Of a DNA stretch of 64,000 nucleotides, positions 1-8,624 are shown in pieces (positions within the stretch are counted from its first letter, which is position 1; each line of letters begins with the position of its first letter). The translations under genes and the position numbers were made by a program. The stretch spans positions 31,983 to 95,982 of the forward strand of contig JAPPFB010000029.1 in assembly GCA_028875225.1 (NCBI GenBank), read 5' to 3'. The notes beneath the pieces were generated by a model. That model did no database searches. It saw nothing but the letters and a program-made list of their open reading frames with translations, and was not told the origin of the DNA. This stretch comes from Chloroflexota bacterium (lineage in GTDB: Bacteria > Chloroflexota > Dehalococcoidia > Bin125).

Positions 1-1585
1 CGCCCATGTACATCAACCGGCCGCCGCGCTGCGTGAAGGCGTGCACGGCGTCCCACATGTTCGTGGAGTAGTACTCAGGGTGGCTGCAGGTCATGACGCA
101 TGAATAGCGCTCGAGGAGAGAGACGCCGTCCTGGTGCATGTCCTCGTCGGTGATCACGTCGAAGGGGATGCCCTGCGCCTCGAGCCACTCGACCAGGTGC
201 ATGTCGGCACTGAGCTGCCAGAGCCAGGGATGAGTGGGGCGGATGTTGATCAGCGGACGCAGACGCGAGGAGTAGCAAACGCCGGTGCCGTCGTTGTGGT
301 TGTCGTACATCGAGTTGCCGTACTCGGGATGGCGGTTGAGGTAGCGCTCCTCGGGAGAGACGACATGCAGGCGGTTGGACAGCAACTCGTTGCCGGCCTC
401 AATGCCGCCTCGGGAGTTGCCGTAGGCCATGTAGCTGGCCGTGGGGATCAGTAGCGCCAGCGACGCGGTCGCACGATCACGCGGTGGACGCACGATGAAG
501 GTGATGTGGTCTTCCTGGTCGGCCGCCGTCAGCCGGGCGGCGTAGAGCCCGCTCGGCGTATCGGCGGGGACTTCGAGCTCGAAGTCAACGTCCCACTCGC
601 AGTCGTAGAGCGAGTCGTCGAGGAAATGGATCGCGGCATATTGGTCGGGCGCGTGGTTGAAGTCCAGCTCGTCGCCGGTCCAGTTGGAGCCGCGCACGGC
701 GCGGATCGGGAGGTTGACCAGCGTCCCGTGAGCGCGATTGGGGGAGATGTCGATGATCTCGTCGGTCTCGAATGCCTGGCCGAAGTCCCAGGCGGCGCAG
801 ATATCGGTCCGCAGGTCGACGGGAACCGGTCCCGAGCGCAGAGCCTCGATCTCACTTCCCTCCAGGACCCTGGAAGCGACGACCGGACGCTCGATGCGAC
901 CGTTGAAGATCATCTCGCCGACAGGCTTTCCGCGGGCCTCCTCGCGGCTGGCCGCGGCGATCAGCAGCGGCGCATTGCAGCCGACGACGGCGGTCGCCTC
1001 GCTGGAGTGCCGGGCTACGCCGCTCGATGTGTCGAGGGCGTACGAGTCGAGCAGCTGTTGGCGCAGATGCACGTCGCCGCTGGCGGAGTCGTAGGTGGCA
1101 CTGACCAGGTACCACTCGCGGGCGACAAACGGTTGGCCAAGCGCGTACTCCTGAAGTCCGCCCCGACCGTCGCCGAGCTGCAGGACGAGGCCGTCGGAAG
1201 GATCGGTCCAGAGGGCGAATCCGCGACCGGCTTCGACGTCCATCTTGGAGATCAAGCAGGCTCGGCGAAGGGCGGGGAGCGTGGGGAAGATGGCGGCCTG
1301 GAGGGAGAGATCGGCGAGCGCGCTGAAGGCGGGGCCGTCGGGCGCCACGGCATAGGAGCCGCAGTAGGTCTCCTGTGTGCGGCCCGGATACTCGCCGCTC
1401 ACTGAAGTGGGCAGGAGTTCATCGCGGTAGCCGGGACCGTCGGGCTGGCGGTCGCCGGAGATCAGGCGGACGATGTCGGCCTGATAGCGGTCGACGCCCG
1501 GCTCGCAGCTGACCATGAAGCGGATACGTTCGCCGGGGGCGACGCTGATCTCGTCGCTGTAGCCCGCGATCTTCTTCTCGAGCAT
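1..1585 (-). CDS. N,N-dimethylformamidase-like large subunit, partial (C-terminus beyond window)
   Basis: I read this frame directly; it starts at ATG 1585 and runs open to the left edge (about 528 codons) with no stop, so the C-terminus is missing. A GAGAGA ribosome site sits just upstream, 22 bases after the small-subunit gene. The middle of the protein (the stretch with WYLVSATYDSASGDVHL) looks like a LamG/concanavalin-type sandwich. It is followed by a segment with HPEYGNSMYDNHNDGTG and then HPEYYSTNMWDAVHAFTQRG-GRLMYMG, which is the characteristic glutamine-amidotransferase-like core of the dimethylformamidase beta subunit. The known enzyme (about 760 residues, iron-dependent, alpha2beta2) hydrolyses N,N-dimethylformamide to dimethylamine and formate. 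The family is wide, so the real substrate may be another small amide. Family assignment is firm; substrate is inference. Confidence 0.8.
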   Translation of the reverse strand, partial: MLEKKIAGYSDEISVAPGERIRFMVSCEPGVDRYQADIVRLISGDRQPDGPGYRDELLPTSVSGEYPGRTQETYCGSYAVAPDGPAFSALADLSLQAAIFPTLPALRRACLISKMDVEAGRGFALWTDPSDGLVLQLGDGRGGLQEYALGQPFVAREWYLVSATYDSASGDVHLRQQLLDSYALDTSSGVARHSSEATAVVGCNAPLLIAAASREEARGKPVGEMIFNGRIERPVVASRVLEGSEIEALRSGPVPVDLRTDICAAWDFGQAFETDEIIDISPNRAHGTLVNLPIRAVRGSNWTGDELDFNHAPDQYAAIHFLDDSLYDCEWDVDFELEVPADTPSGLYAARLTAADQEDHITFIVRPPRDRATASLALLIPTASYMAYGNSRGGIEAGNELLSNRLHVVSPEERYLNRHPEYGNSMYDNHNDGTGVCYSSRLRPLINIRPTHPWLWQLSADMHLVEWLEAQGIPFDVITDEDMHQDGVSLLERYSCVMTCSHPEYYSTNMWDAVHAFTQRGGRLMYMG

Positions 1586-1607
1586 GGATTCTTCTCTCGG
1601 GCTTGCC

Positions 1608-1922
1608 TCAATCGAGGACGAGCGGGGTTCCGGTGATCAGTTCCCAGCGCATCTTGAAGACCGCTCGCTCGGCGTCTTCGAGCGACGTGAAGACCTGGTC
1701 TTCGAGCAGGGTGACATCCACACCGCGTTGTCCGGAGAGCTGCGCAAGGCCCCACTCCTGGTACGGAACGCGGGTGACCAGGACATAACGGCCGGCCGCC
1801 TCGGTGTCGCGCATGCGCGTCACGATGCGCTGCAGCGCCGCGCTATGTGGACCCATGGGGTTGGCCATGAACTCGCGTGCGAGATCGGTGCGGCCTGGAT
1901 CGATCGGATATTGAGATGGCAT
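1608..1922 (-). CDS. N,N-dimethylformamidase-like small subunit
   Basis: A protein of about 104 residues encoded immediately upstream of the dimethylformamidase-like large subunit on the same strand. The stretch NPMG..ALQRIVTRMR followed by GRYVLV and ending in EDAERAVFKMRWELI has the same order of elements as I remember in the dimethylformamidase light chain (NPFG..YLQRVHNYFR, GKYYIY, EEAMHAVFLRR). This supports a two-subunit enzyme. ATG 1922 is preceded by GAGGGTG at good spacing; an in-frame TTG at 1967 would add 15 residues but lacks a ribosome site. The resemblance is from memory of the family, not from a search. Confidence 0.65.
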   Translation of the reverse strand: MPSQYPIDPGRTDLAREFMANPMGPHSAALQRIVTRMRDTEAAGRYVLVTRVPYQEWGLAQLSGQRGVDVTLLEDQVFTSLEDAERAVFKMRWELITGTPLVLD

Positions 1923-2042
1923 CGGCACCCTCGTGGGTTCGCTGGCGCAGTCTAGGCTCGCCGCCAAACGGTTGCAATCCGCAGGTTTGAGTCAGCGGGC
2001 GAGTCGACTCAAGTTCCCGCCGGATTGAGGGCGCGTTCAACG

Positions 2043-3281
2043 TTACTCATCGTTTCGGAGGTTGGGTCGAATCTCTTCCAGGAATCGGGCGAGGTCGGCG
2101 ATCGCTTCCGGCAGTCTCGGTCCGAAGCCGAGCAGATAGAGGTCGGGCATTGAAATCACGTGCTGTCCCCGGCCGGCTTGCGTCTCGGCCATGCCAGGGA
2201 TCTCGAGGAGGCCCTCAACACCGCCGACCACCTCGAGCCCCCGATCCATGACCAGGTAGACATCGGGGTCGGCGGCGACCAGCGCTTCGGGCGTCAGCTG
2301 TTGCCAGCCAACGATGCCGGCCTCGGCAGCGGCGTCGACACCGCCGGCCGCTTCGATGATCGTCTGCGCCTCATTGCCTGCTCCGGAGACCAACTGCAGG
2401 CCGCCGCGTCTGATGTAGATGTGCAACACCCGCAGCGGGCTATCAGTTGCCGCAGCCGCCAGCACAGCCTCAAGGCGGCTCTGGACGTCCAGGGCCATCG
2501 CTTCGGCCCGCTCCGAGAGCCCAAGTGCGCCGCCGATGAGGCGGAACTTGATTTGCGGCGCGTCGAGCCCGGTGAGTTCATCGAGAATCAACACCTCGAC
2601 TCCGGCCTGCTCTAACTGCTCGAGCACTTCCGGCGGACCGGCCATGGCGCTGCCGATGATCAGCGTGGGCTCCAGGTTGAGAATCGCCTCGACGTTGAGC
2701 GAGCCGGCGAAGCCAAGGTTGGGCAGCTCTTCGGCCTCGTGCGGGTAGATCGAACTTGCGTCGCGGGCGACCAGGAACTCCTGGGCGCCCAGCGCATAGA
2801 CGATTTCGGTGATGTCGCCGAAGAGCGAGATCAGGCGGGTTCCCTCGGGCACCGCCTCCGCCGCAACCTGCTGCACTGCTTGCTGTTGTAGTGCATTCGG
2901 CTGTGCGGCAGTGGCCTGTTGCGAAGACTCGTCCTGGTTCGGGCCGTCACCACCGGGTTCTGCAGAATTGGCGGGATCCGCCGCGGATTGTGGTTGCTGT
3001 TGTTGTGAATGCGCTTGCCGGTCGGCTTGCTGTTCTTCTTGCTGTACTTGCTGTTGAGGCTGTGCTTGCGCATTGGCGGTGTTGCCGTCTTGCTGCTCTT
3101 CCGCCTGGTCGGCGAGACGAGGCTGAGCTGACGGTTCGTTGGCCTGCTGTTGGAGCGGTTGTGGAGCGGCGGCCGGTTGCTGTGTTGAATCGTTATCGCC
3201 GCATCCGACCACGAACAGCGCAGTCGCCGACATCAAGCCGAGCAGCAGACCGACGCGGACGCTCCGACTGACGAGACTCAT
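2043..3281 (-). CDS. Periplasmic-binding-type lipoprotein (heme/cobalamin/siderophore ABC family) with long Gln-rich linker
   Basis: About 412 residues. The signal peptide ends in a lipobox (FVVGC), so it is probably a membrane-anchored lipoprotein. A roughly 120-residue low-complexity linker rich in Gln, Ala, Pro and Glu follows, then a binding domain starting at TRLISLFGDITEIVYALGA, with NLEPTLIIGS and VLILDELTGLDAPQIKFRLI, typical of the HmuT/BtuF/FhuD class of metal-chelate binding proteins. ATG 3281 has AAGGAAAGG seven bases upstream and is preferred to the in-frame GTG at 3308. No permease or ATPase gene is adjacent, so partners must lie elsewhere. I looked for a cobalamin riboswitch in the leader and saw no clear one. 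The ligand is not decidable from sequence; heme or cobalamin are most likely. Confidence 0.75.
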   Translation of the reverse strand: MSLVSRSVRVGLLLGLMSATALFVVGCGDNDSTQQPAAAPQPLQQQANEPSAQPRLADQAEEQQDGNTANAQAQPQQQVQQEEQQADRQAHSQQQQPQSAADPANSAEPGGDGPNQDESSQQATAAQPNALQQQAVQQVAAEAVPEGTRLISLFGDITEIVYALGAQEFLVARDASSIYPHEAEELPNLGFAGSLNVEAILNLEPTLIIGSAMAGPPEVLEQLEQAGVEVLILDELTGLDAPQIKFRLIGGALGLSERAEAMALDVQSRLEAVLAAAATDSPLRVLHIYIRRGGLQLVSGAGNEAQTIIEAAGGVDAAAEAGIVGWQQLTPEALVAADPDVYLVMDRGLEVVGGVEGLLEIPGMAETQAGRGQHVISMPDLYLLGFGPRLPEAIADLARFLEEIRPNLRNDE

Positions 3282-3309
3282 CCTTGGGCCTTTCCTTCGT
3301 GATGACACT

Positions 3310-3920
3310 CTCAGTCGTCAGCGACAGCCTCTGGTGTATCACGAATGGTGACAACAGCGAAGAATCCGACCTTGCGCGGCGAGGTTCTCGACCTGGCTCA
3401 CGCAATCGCGGCCTGCCTGAGCTCCGTGAAAGCAAGCCGGGCCTGGCTTGAGCATTTGAGGGACGCTACCCGAGCTCCCGAACGCCGTTCCGGGAAGTGA
3501 GCGGGGATTTGGCGCGGGGTTGGCCCGGTTCTGTGCGAGTCCTCAGTGTTTTGCCGGCGATCAGGTTCGACGTGTGGTCGATGTTGTTCGGATTTGTTCG
3601 ATGGTGTTCGAACCTGTGCGGGATTGGACGCCTATGGACGCATGTGGACGGCGAGGTGCGGGTGTGTTTCGGTCGATGCAGCGGGGCAATCCGATCGATC
3701 TCGCGTTCGGTGATGTTCGTCCAGAACATCGTATACGAACATAGGTGCGGATCTCGATGTTCGCAGGTGGCCCGTACTACCGGCAGCTCAACATCGATCC
3801 CGAGGTCGACCTCGCCACCCGGGCGCAGGGCGTTGGATCCAAGCCCTGGATTCTCCCGGCGCCTGAGTGATGACCCAGCAGAGGCGGTGCTAGCCTGCGC
3901 GTCCGCGAACGGAGGGACAA
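3310..3920. other. Intergenic region without a convincing gene; phased repeats and short ORFs
   Basis: About 600 bases between two divergent genes. It holds the 10-bp periodic array at 3571-3660 and a GAAC-type box at 3737-3748. Two short ORFs lie on either side of that box: a leftward one at 3729-3466 (87 residues, starting MFWTNITERE) that contains the array, and a rightward one at 3757-3870 (37 residues, starting MFAGGPYYRQLNIDPEVDLA). Neither has a strong ribosome site and I do not claim either as a gene. The latter has a coding-like composition and would be worth checking. Confidence 0.5.
3571..3660 (-). repeat. Nine-unit 10-bp phased array (CGAACA-type core, minus strand)
   Basis: Read on the plus strand, nine consecutive 10-base blocks end in the pattern TG(T/G)(T/G/A)CG at exactly the same phase (GGTCG, GTTCG three times, GTGCG, GGACG three times, GTGCG). 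On the minus strand the core is CGAACA and its variants. The other positions of each block vary freely, so the shared core is conserved while the spacer is not. The period is not a multiple of three, which argues for a DNA-level rather than protein-level constraint. Confidence 0.7.
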
Positions 3921-4850
3921 GTGCTGCGGCCCGGACTGATCTGGCTGTCGAAACAGGAGTGGGCGGAGCGCAGCGCGCGTGCCGCCGGTGTCGAACGTCT
4001 GCTGGTACGCCGCTTCGTCGCGGGCGACACGCGACATGATGCGCTCGGGGTGGCGCAGCAGGTTTCGCGGAGTAGCGATGGCGTTGCCGGAGCCAATGCG
4101 AAGTTCTCATTCCTTGGTGAGGCGGTTACCGATCCGGCCGAGGCCGATCAGGCGGTGGCCGAGTACTGCGCGCTGGCCGCGGCCATTGGCGATGGCACCG
4201 ACCTGAATGCGCGGGTCGGGGTCAAGCCGACTCTGCTGGGACTGGGCATTTCCTATCAGACTGCCGAGCGGGGACTGCTGGCGATCGTGGAGACCGCAGC
4301 GGAGCACGGTGTGCGGGTTGAGCTGGACATGGAAACTTCGGACACCGTAGACGCCACGCTGGCGTTGTATCGGTCGGCCACGGGGAAGTCGGAGTTGACC
4401 GGGGTTGCGCTTCAGTCGTACTTGCGGCGCACACCGAACGACGCGCAGGCGCTGATCGACGACGGCATCGCGCGCGTACGGCTGGTCAAGGGCGCCTATA
4501 GCGAACCGAGCCGCGTCGCGTACGGCGACACTCATGCGATTCGGCGGGCGTATACCGACCTGTTGGAGCTGCTCTGGAATGCAGGCGCGGATGTCGGCGT
4601 CGCGACGCACGATCCGGTACTGCATCGAGCGGCGCGGCGGCTGGCCGCTGATCGGCCAGGCGACGGATACTGGGAGTTTCAGATGCTCTACGGGGTGCGG
4701 CCCGAGCTGGGAGCGGCGATGCGGGCGCGCGGCGAACGGCTGCGCCTCAGCATCCCCTACGGCGAGCGCTGGTATCCGTATCTGATGCGCCGGATCGCGG
4801 AGCGTCCGGCGAACGCGCTGTTCGCCCTGCGCGCGGTGGTCGGCCGCTAG
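3921..4850 (+). CDS. Proline dehydrogenase
   Basis: A 309-residue single-domain proline dehydrogenase, the FAD enzyme that oxidises L-proline to pyrroline-5-carboxylate and passes electrons to the quinone pool. Family signatures in order are VRVELDMET near the middle, the substrate loop SYLRRTPND, RLVKGAY, EFQMLYGVRPE, and the C-terminal YGERWYPYLMRRIAERPAN, whose arginines bind the proline carboxylate. The length fits the stand-alone bacterial form rather than the PutA fusion. The start is GTG 3921, chosen because GGAGGGA lies seven bases upstream. No pyrroline-5-carboxylate dehydrogenase is next to it, so the second step must be encoded elsewhere. Confidence 0.93.
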   Translation: MLRPGLIWLSKQEWAERSARAAGVERLLVRRFVAGDTRHDALGVAQQVSRSSDGVAGANAKFSFLGEAVTDPAEADQAVAEYCALAAAIGDGTDLNARVGVKPTLLGLGISYQTAERGLLAIVETAAEHGVRVELDMETSDTVDATLALYRSATGKSELTGVALQSYLRRTPNDAQALIDDGIARVRLVKGAYSEPSRVAYGDTHAIRRAYTDLLELLWNAGADVGVATHDPVLHRAARRLAADRPGDGYWEFQMLYGVRPELGAAMRARGERLRLSIPYGERWYPYLMRRIAERPANALFALRAVVGR

Positions 4851-4885
4851 CCAGTCGTCTTGCCGGGCGGTTCGCCAGGCAGTTG

Positions 4886-4905
4886 CGCTGGGCGCATGCC
4901 CAGCG
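4886..4905 (+). terminator. Hairpin after the proline dehydrogenase gene
   Basis: A perfect 8-bp stem (CGCTGGGC/GCCCAGCG) with a GCAT loop, 36 bases after the proline dehydrogenase stop. There is no run of T after it, so intrinsic termination would be weak; it may simply stabilise the 3' end. Confidence 0.4.
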
Positions 4906-5061
4906 TCGTATTCGCTCCCGGCCACGGTTCGGTCATGCGCTGGATTCTCGGGCAACTACTTGACGGAATGTGGGAGCGTTCTACCCGCTAGCATGACTGC
5001 ACAGCGGCTCGTGTGCGAATCAACCGGGCAGCGTACACAGTTGTCACTACGGTGTAGGCAC

Positions 5062-6399
5062 ATGAAGCGGACGTCTGCGTACAGGCTGCCTCCATTGACC
5101 GGTTCCGGGAGTCTCAGGCGTGCCCTCCGCCGAGCGCTCCTTCGTGTCACCCGGCGCGAAGAGGGCCGCGGCGCTCCTGATTCCGGCGACCGGGTTCAGG
5201 CGATTGTGGGCTGGGTTGATGAGTTGCTGGAATGCAACCCGAACGACAACTACGTCATCGCCAGGATGTCAATCTGGGGTCGATGGATCCTCTGGGCAGC
5301 CGCGTTGGCATATTGGCTGTCGCGGCCCGATTTCACGATCAGCGGGAACGAGGCGCTGGCAGTGCTGGTCGTGGCGCTCGCCGTTACCAATGCCGGGTTC
5401 CATTGGCGACTGCTCTCGAAGCGACCCATTACTTCCAGTTGGTTCCTGACGTTCAGCGCTATCGACGCGGCCGTGATCATGGCCGCCATCTGTACCGAGA
5501 GCGTGTTTCAGCCGTTCGTGTATCTGGGTCTGTTCCCGGCGCTCGCGAGCGTATCCGTGGCCTTTACTTCGTTCACGTTCTGCGTGCTGTGGACGTCATT
5601 GATCACGGGAGGGTATGCCGGAGCCACGCTGGGAGTCGCGGCCAGCGCGGGACTGGAGACGCCGGACGCGGCGACGCTGGTGGCGCAGATCCTGATGATG
5701 TTTGCCGTAACGTTCATCGTCAATATGGTGACCGGATATGAGCGAACCGAACGGCTGAAAGCACTGGAGCGCGAGCGCGAACTGCACCGTGAACGGATTG
5801 AGCTATCGCAACAGATCCATGACACCTCAGCGCAGTCTGCGTACATGATTGGTCTGGGCATCGACAACGCGCTCGCGCTGGCGGAGGAAGGCCCGCTGGA
5901 TCTGCAGCGCACCTTGTCGGCAACGTCGGAACTCTCCAAGGCGGCGATGTGGGAACTACGCCAGCCCATCGACATCGGACTGATCTGGGAGGGTCAGGAA
6001 CTCTCCCAGGTGCTTGGCGCGCACGCGCGCAACTTCACGACCATTACCTCGGTTCCGGCCGAGATGGTGCAGACTGGTACGGAACCCAAGCTCGACCCGC
6101 AGCAACGGGCCCGAATCATGTCGATCGCGCACAATGCCCTGACGAACGCACATCGCCACTCCGGGGCGTCATCCGTAGTGATCAAGCTGGAATTTGCCGC
6201 TGACCGGATATGTCTCTCAGTGGTGGACGATGGGATCGGGTTGCCCGACAATTATCACGAACGGGGACACGGATTCAGAAACATGCGCACCGAGGCAGAG
6301 CGACTAGGCGGCGTGTTGGAGGTTGAGTCAGGTGGCCCCGGGGCAGGCACCAGTGTGACCTGCCACATTCCATTCAGCCAACCCAGGACAGGTGATTGA
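5062..6399 (+). CDS. Membrane sensor histidine kinase (HisKA_3/NarX-like)
   Basis: About 445 residues from ATG 5062 (in-frame starts at 4960 TTG and 4993 ATG are possible; none has a strong ribosome site). Four to six hydrophobic segments fill roughly residues 55-230 and form a membrane sensor region. A short coiled segment rich in Glu and Arg leads into the phosphoacceptor motif QQIHDTSAQ (His about 253), followed by an N-box HNALTNAHRHSG and a glycine box DDGIGLP with GHGFRNM. This is the LiaS/NarX type that pairs with LuxR-type regulators. Its stop overlaps the start region of the response regulator at 6401, so the two are co-translated. The signal sensed is unknown. Confidence 0.9.
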   Translation: MKRTSAYRLPPLTGSGSLRRALRRALLRVTRREEGRGAPDSGDRVQAIVGWVDELLECNPNDNYVIARMSIWGRWILWAAALAYWLSRPDFTISGNEALAVLVVALAVTNAGFHWRLLSKRPITSSWFLTFSAIDAAVIMAAICTESVFQPFVYLGLFPALASVSVAFTSFTFCVLWTSLITGGYAGATLGVAASAGLETPDAATLVAQILMMFAVTFIVNMVTGYERTERLKALERERELHRERIELSQQIHDTSAQSAYMIGLGIDNALALAEEGPLDLQRTLSATSELSKAAMWELRQPIDIGLIWEGQELSQVLGAHARNFTTITSVPAEMVQTGTEPKLDPQQRARIMSIAHNALTNAHRHSGASSVVIKLEFAADRICLSVVDDGIGLPDNYHERGHGFRNMRTEAERLGGVLEVESGGPGAGTSVTCHIPFSQPRTGD

Positions 6400-6400
6400 G

Positions 6401-7075
6401 ATGACCACCACGAAGCAGATTCGAGTGATGATCGTTGACGACCACGCGATTGTGAGGGACGGCCTACAGCTGGTCCTGGAACAGGCCGGCGATATGACGG
6501 TGGTTGGCCAGGCCTTCGACGGGGAAGAGGCGCTGCAGGTGGCGCAAGAGGTTCAACCTGATGTTGTGGTTATGGACCTGATCATGCCGAACAAGGACGG
6601 CGTTGCGGCCTGCAGTGAAATCATGCAAGCGCTACCGAAGACCCGGGTGCTGGTCTTGACCGCCTCGACAGCGGACGATGCGATCATGAACGCATTGGCG
6701 GCGGGCGCCACCGGCTATCTGCAGAAATATTCGGGCCGCGACGACTTGCTGACAGCTGTGCGCGACGCCGCCGCCGGTCGCTCGCGAATCCCGGTCGATA
6801 TGGTCCGAAAGGCACTGGAGTCAGTACGCGACGCGCCGTCGCGCAGCGACCAGCAATCGCCCGATGTGTTGACCGCCCGTGAACGGGACGTGCTCAGGCT
6901 GTTCGCTCAGGGCAATTCGTACGCCGAGGTGGCAGGGATCATCGGCAACAGCCCGATCACCGTGCGAAACACGATCTACCGAATCGAACAGAAACTCGGC
7001 GTGACCACGAAGCAAGAGATCGTCGTCTGGGCAGTGCGGCACGGACTGCTCGATGACGATGCCGAGGAAGACTGA
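6401..7075 (+). CDS. NarL/LuxR-family response regulator
   Basis: About 224 residues. The N-terminal receiver has the acidic pair in MIVDDHAIVRDG, the phosphoacceptor Asp near residue 59 (VVVMDLIMPNKDG), a conserved Thr/Ser in VLVLTAST and Lys in GYLQKYSG. The C-terminal LuxR-type helix-turn-helix begins at LTARERDVLRLFAQG, with the recognition helix around SPITVRNTIYRIEQKLG. It is the cognate partner of the kinase immediately upstream; ATG 6401 lies two bases past the kinase stop, while an alternative GTG at 6392 would overlap it. Target promoters are not evident. Confidence 0.93.
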   Translation: MTTTKQIRVMIVDDHAIVRDGLQLVLEQAGDMTVVGQAFDGEEALQVAQEVQPDVVVMDLIMPNKDGVAACSEIMQALPKTRVLVLTASTADDAIMNALAAGATGYLQKYSGRDDLLTAVRDAAAGRSRIPVDMVRKALESVRDAPSRSDQQSPDVLTARERDVLRLFAQGNSYAEVAGIIGNSPITVRNTIYRIEQKLGVTTKQEIVVWAVRHGLLDDDAEED

Positions 7076-7128
7076 GCGTCAGCGTTGATCGATCGGAGAG
7101 CCGAGCCAGGAATGATCGGGAATCCGGC

Positions 7129-7452
7129 TCAGTCCCCGCTCCAGTAGCGCTGATCCGAGGGGAACACCGTCGATGTTCGCGTGATCTCAATATCGCCGTC
7201 GAGCGTATCGGCGGCGGCCGACCAGACCGCGTAGTGGGGCGCAGCGCGATGCGCGTCGAGCGCGGCTTCGTTCTCATAGACCTCGTAGAAGTAATAGGTC
7301 AGATCGTCCGACCCATCCTGCAGCACGTTGAAGCGGTAACAGCCCGGCTCGTCTCGTTCGGAGCCCAGACAGTCGACCTCGATCGCGTGGAGAAATCTCT
7401 CGCGGCCTTCCGGCTTGACCTTCACCTTGACCCAGATCGCGATGTTGCTCAT
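7129..7452 (-). CDS. Antibiotic-biosynthesis-monooxygenase (ABM)-fold protein
   Basis: A 107-residue protein with the dimeric alpha/beta ABM fold: an IAIWVKVKVKPEGRERFLHAI first strand and helix, EPGCYRFNVLQD in the middle, and YYFYEVYENEAALDAHRAAPHYAVW, the conserved Y-E-x-Y..A.H...H.x.W pattern. Such proteins oxidise quinols or degrade heme, or act as autoinducer-2 modifying enzymes; the specific role here is undecided. ATG 7452 is chosen because GGAG lies eight bases upstream; an upstream GTG at 7473 lacks one. It ends convergent with the response regulator and is divergent from the esterase at 7560. Confidence 0.8.
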   Translation of the reverse strand: MSNIAIWVKVKVKPEGRERFLHAIEVDCLGSERDEPGCYRFNVLQDGSDDLTYYFYEVYENEAALDAHRAAPHYAVWSAAADTLDGDIEITRTSTVFPSDQRYWSGD

Positions 7453-7559
7453 CAGATTCACTCCACTCCCCACTGTTGCGGCGACGCATTTGCCGAGTGC
7501 AGGTTACCCCTGAGTAGTAGCTTGGTGCTGTCCACATTCACATTCGATAGGTGCAGACG

Positions 7560-8603
7560 ATGAGCAAGCTCTCCGAGGACCGAAGGATTGACCCCAGGAT
7601 CAAGGCGCTCTTTGGCGGTTTCGATTTGCCAGCTGCAGCGGACGTCGCAAGCCGCGAGGAGCTGATCGCACGGTCGAACAGCGAAGAGGCCCGCGCACAG
7701 TTCGAGGGGCTGCAGGCGTTCCTGGGCATGAGCGACACGGAAGAGATTGCACCCTCGGCCGGGCTGACGGTGACGACCGAGACCTTCACCTCGTCGCCGG
7801 ATGGCAACACGGTCAACATTCAGTACATCCGCCCCCAGAACGGCGCGCAGTCCGATGGCCCGCTGCCCTGCGTGTACTACATCCACGGCGGTGGGATGGC
7901 GCAGATGTCGTGCTATGACCCCAACTACCGGGCCTGGGGGCGGATCATCGCGCAGAACGGCGTCGCCGTCGCAATGGTCGACTTCCGCAATAGCGTTGTG
8001 GCCTCGTCGGCGCCTGAGGTTGAGCCCTATCCAGCCGGGTTGAACGATTGCGTGTCGGGCTTGAAGTGGGTCGCGGAGCAGGCGGACGCGCTGGGCATTG
8101 ACGCCTCGCGGATTGTGATCGCGGGCGAGAGCGGCGGCGGCAACCTGACCCTGGCCACGGGGATGAAGCTGCTGCGCGACGGCGACATCGGCCTGATCCA
8201 GGGCCTGTACGCGCTCTGCCCGTTCATCGCCGGGAGCTGGCCGCGGGACGATCTGCCGTCCACCATCGAGAACAACGGCATCCTGCTCAACCTGCACCAC
8301 AACAACGGAAGGATGGGGTATGGGATCGAGGCCTTCGAGGCGGAAGATCCCCTAGCCTGGCCGCTGTTCGCATCATCGGAAGACGTGATCGGCCTGCCGC
8401 CGACCACGATCTCGGTGAATGAGTGCGACCCGTTGCGGGACGAGGGGATCGCCTTCTACCGGCTTCTGCTCGAATCGGGCGTGCCGGCCCGCTGCCGCCA
8501 GGTCATGGGCACGGTCCACGGGACAGAGGTGTTCCCTATCGCCTGCCCGGACGTCTCGCGCGACACCGCCCGCGATCTGGCGGCGCTGGCCGTGGGTAAC
8601 TGA
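7560..8603 (+). CDS. Alpha/beta-hydrolase (HSL-family esterase)
   Basis: A 347-residue hormone-sensitive-lipase-type esterase. The oxyanion-hole motif HGGG is seen in YYIHGGGMAQ, the nucleophilic elbow is GESGGGN (Ser catalytic), and a C-terminal Asp (NECDPLRDEG) and His (GTVHGTEVF) complete the triad. It is probably cytoplasmic, as no signal peptide is seen, and should hydrolyse short-chain esters. ATG 7560 follows AGGTG at six bases; a GTG at 7551 is the alternative. It converges on the dioxygenase gene downstream, with 21 bases between the stop codons. Confidence 0.9.
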   Translation: MSKLSEDRRIDPRIKALFGGFDLPAAADVASREELIARSNSEEARAQFEGLQAFLGMSDTEEIAPSAGLTVTTETFTSSPDGNTVNIQYIRPQNGAQSDGPLPCVYYIHGGGMAQMSCYDPNYRAWGRIIAQNGVAVAMVDFRNSVVASSAPEVEPYPAGLNDCVSGLKWVAEQADALGIDASRIVIAGESGGGNLTLATGMKLLRDGDIGLIQGLYALCPFIAGSWPRDDLPSTIENNGILLNLHHNNGRMGYGIEAFEAEDPLAWPLFASSEDVIGLPPTTISVNECDPLRDEGIAFYRLLLESGVPARCRQVMGTVHGTEVFPIACPDVSRDTARDLAALAVGN

Positions 8604-8624
8604 ACGTCTCGAGCAGGGCAGGAG

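Noticed and set aside
3282..3480. Possible cobalamin riboswitch upstream of the Gln-rich binding lipoprotein
   Set aside because: I could not find the conserved B12-box or a convincing pseudoknot layout.
3466..3729. Leftward ORF of 87 residues within the decamer array
   Set aside because: No ribosome site and composition dictated by the decamer array; kept only as part of the intergenic description.
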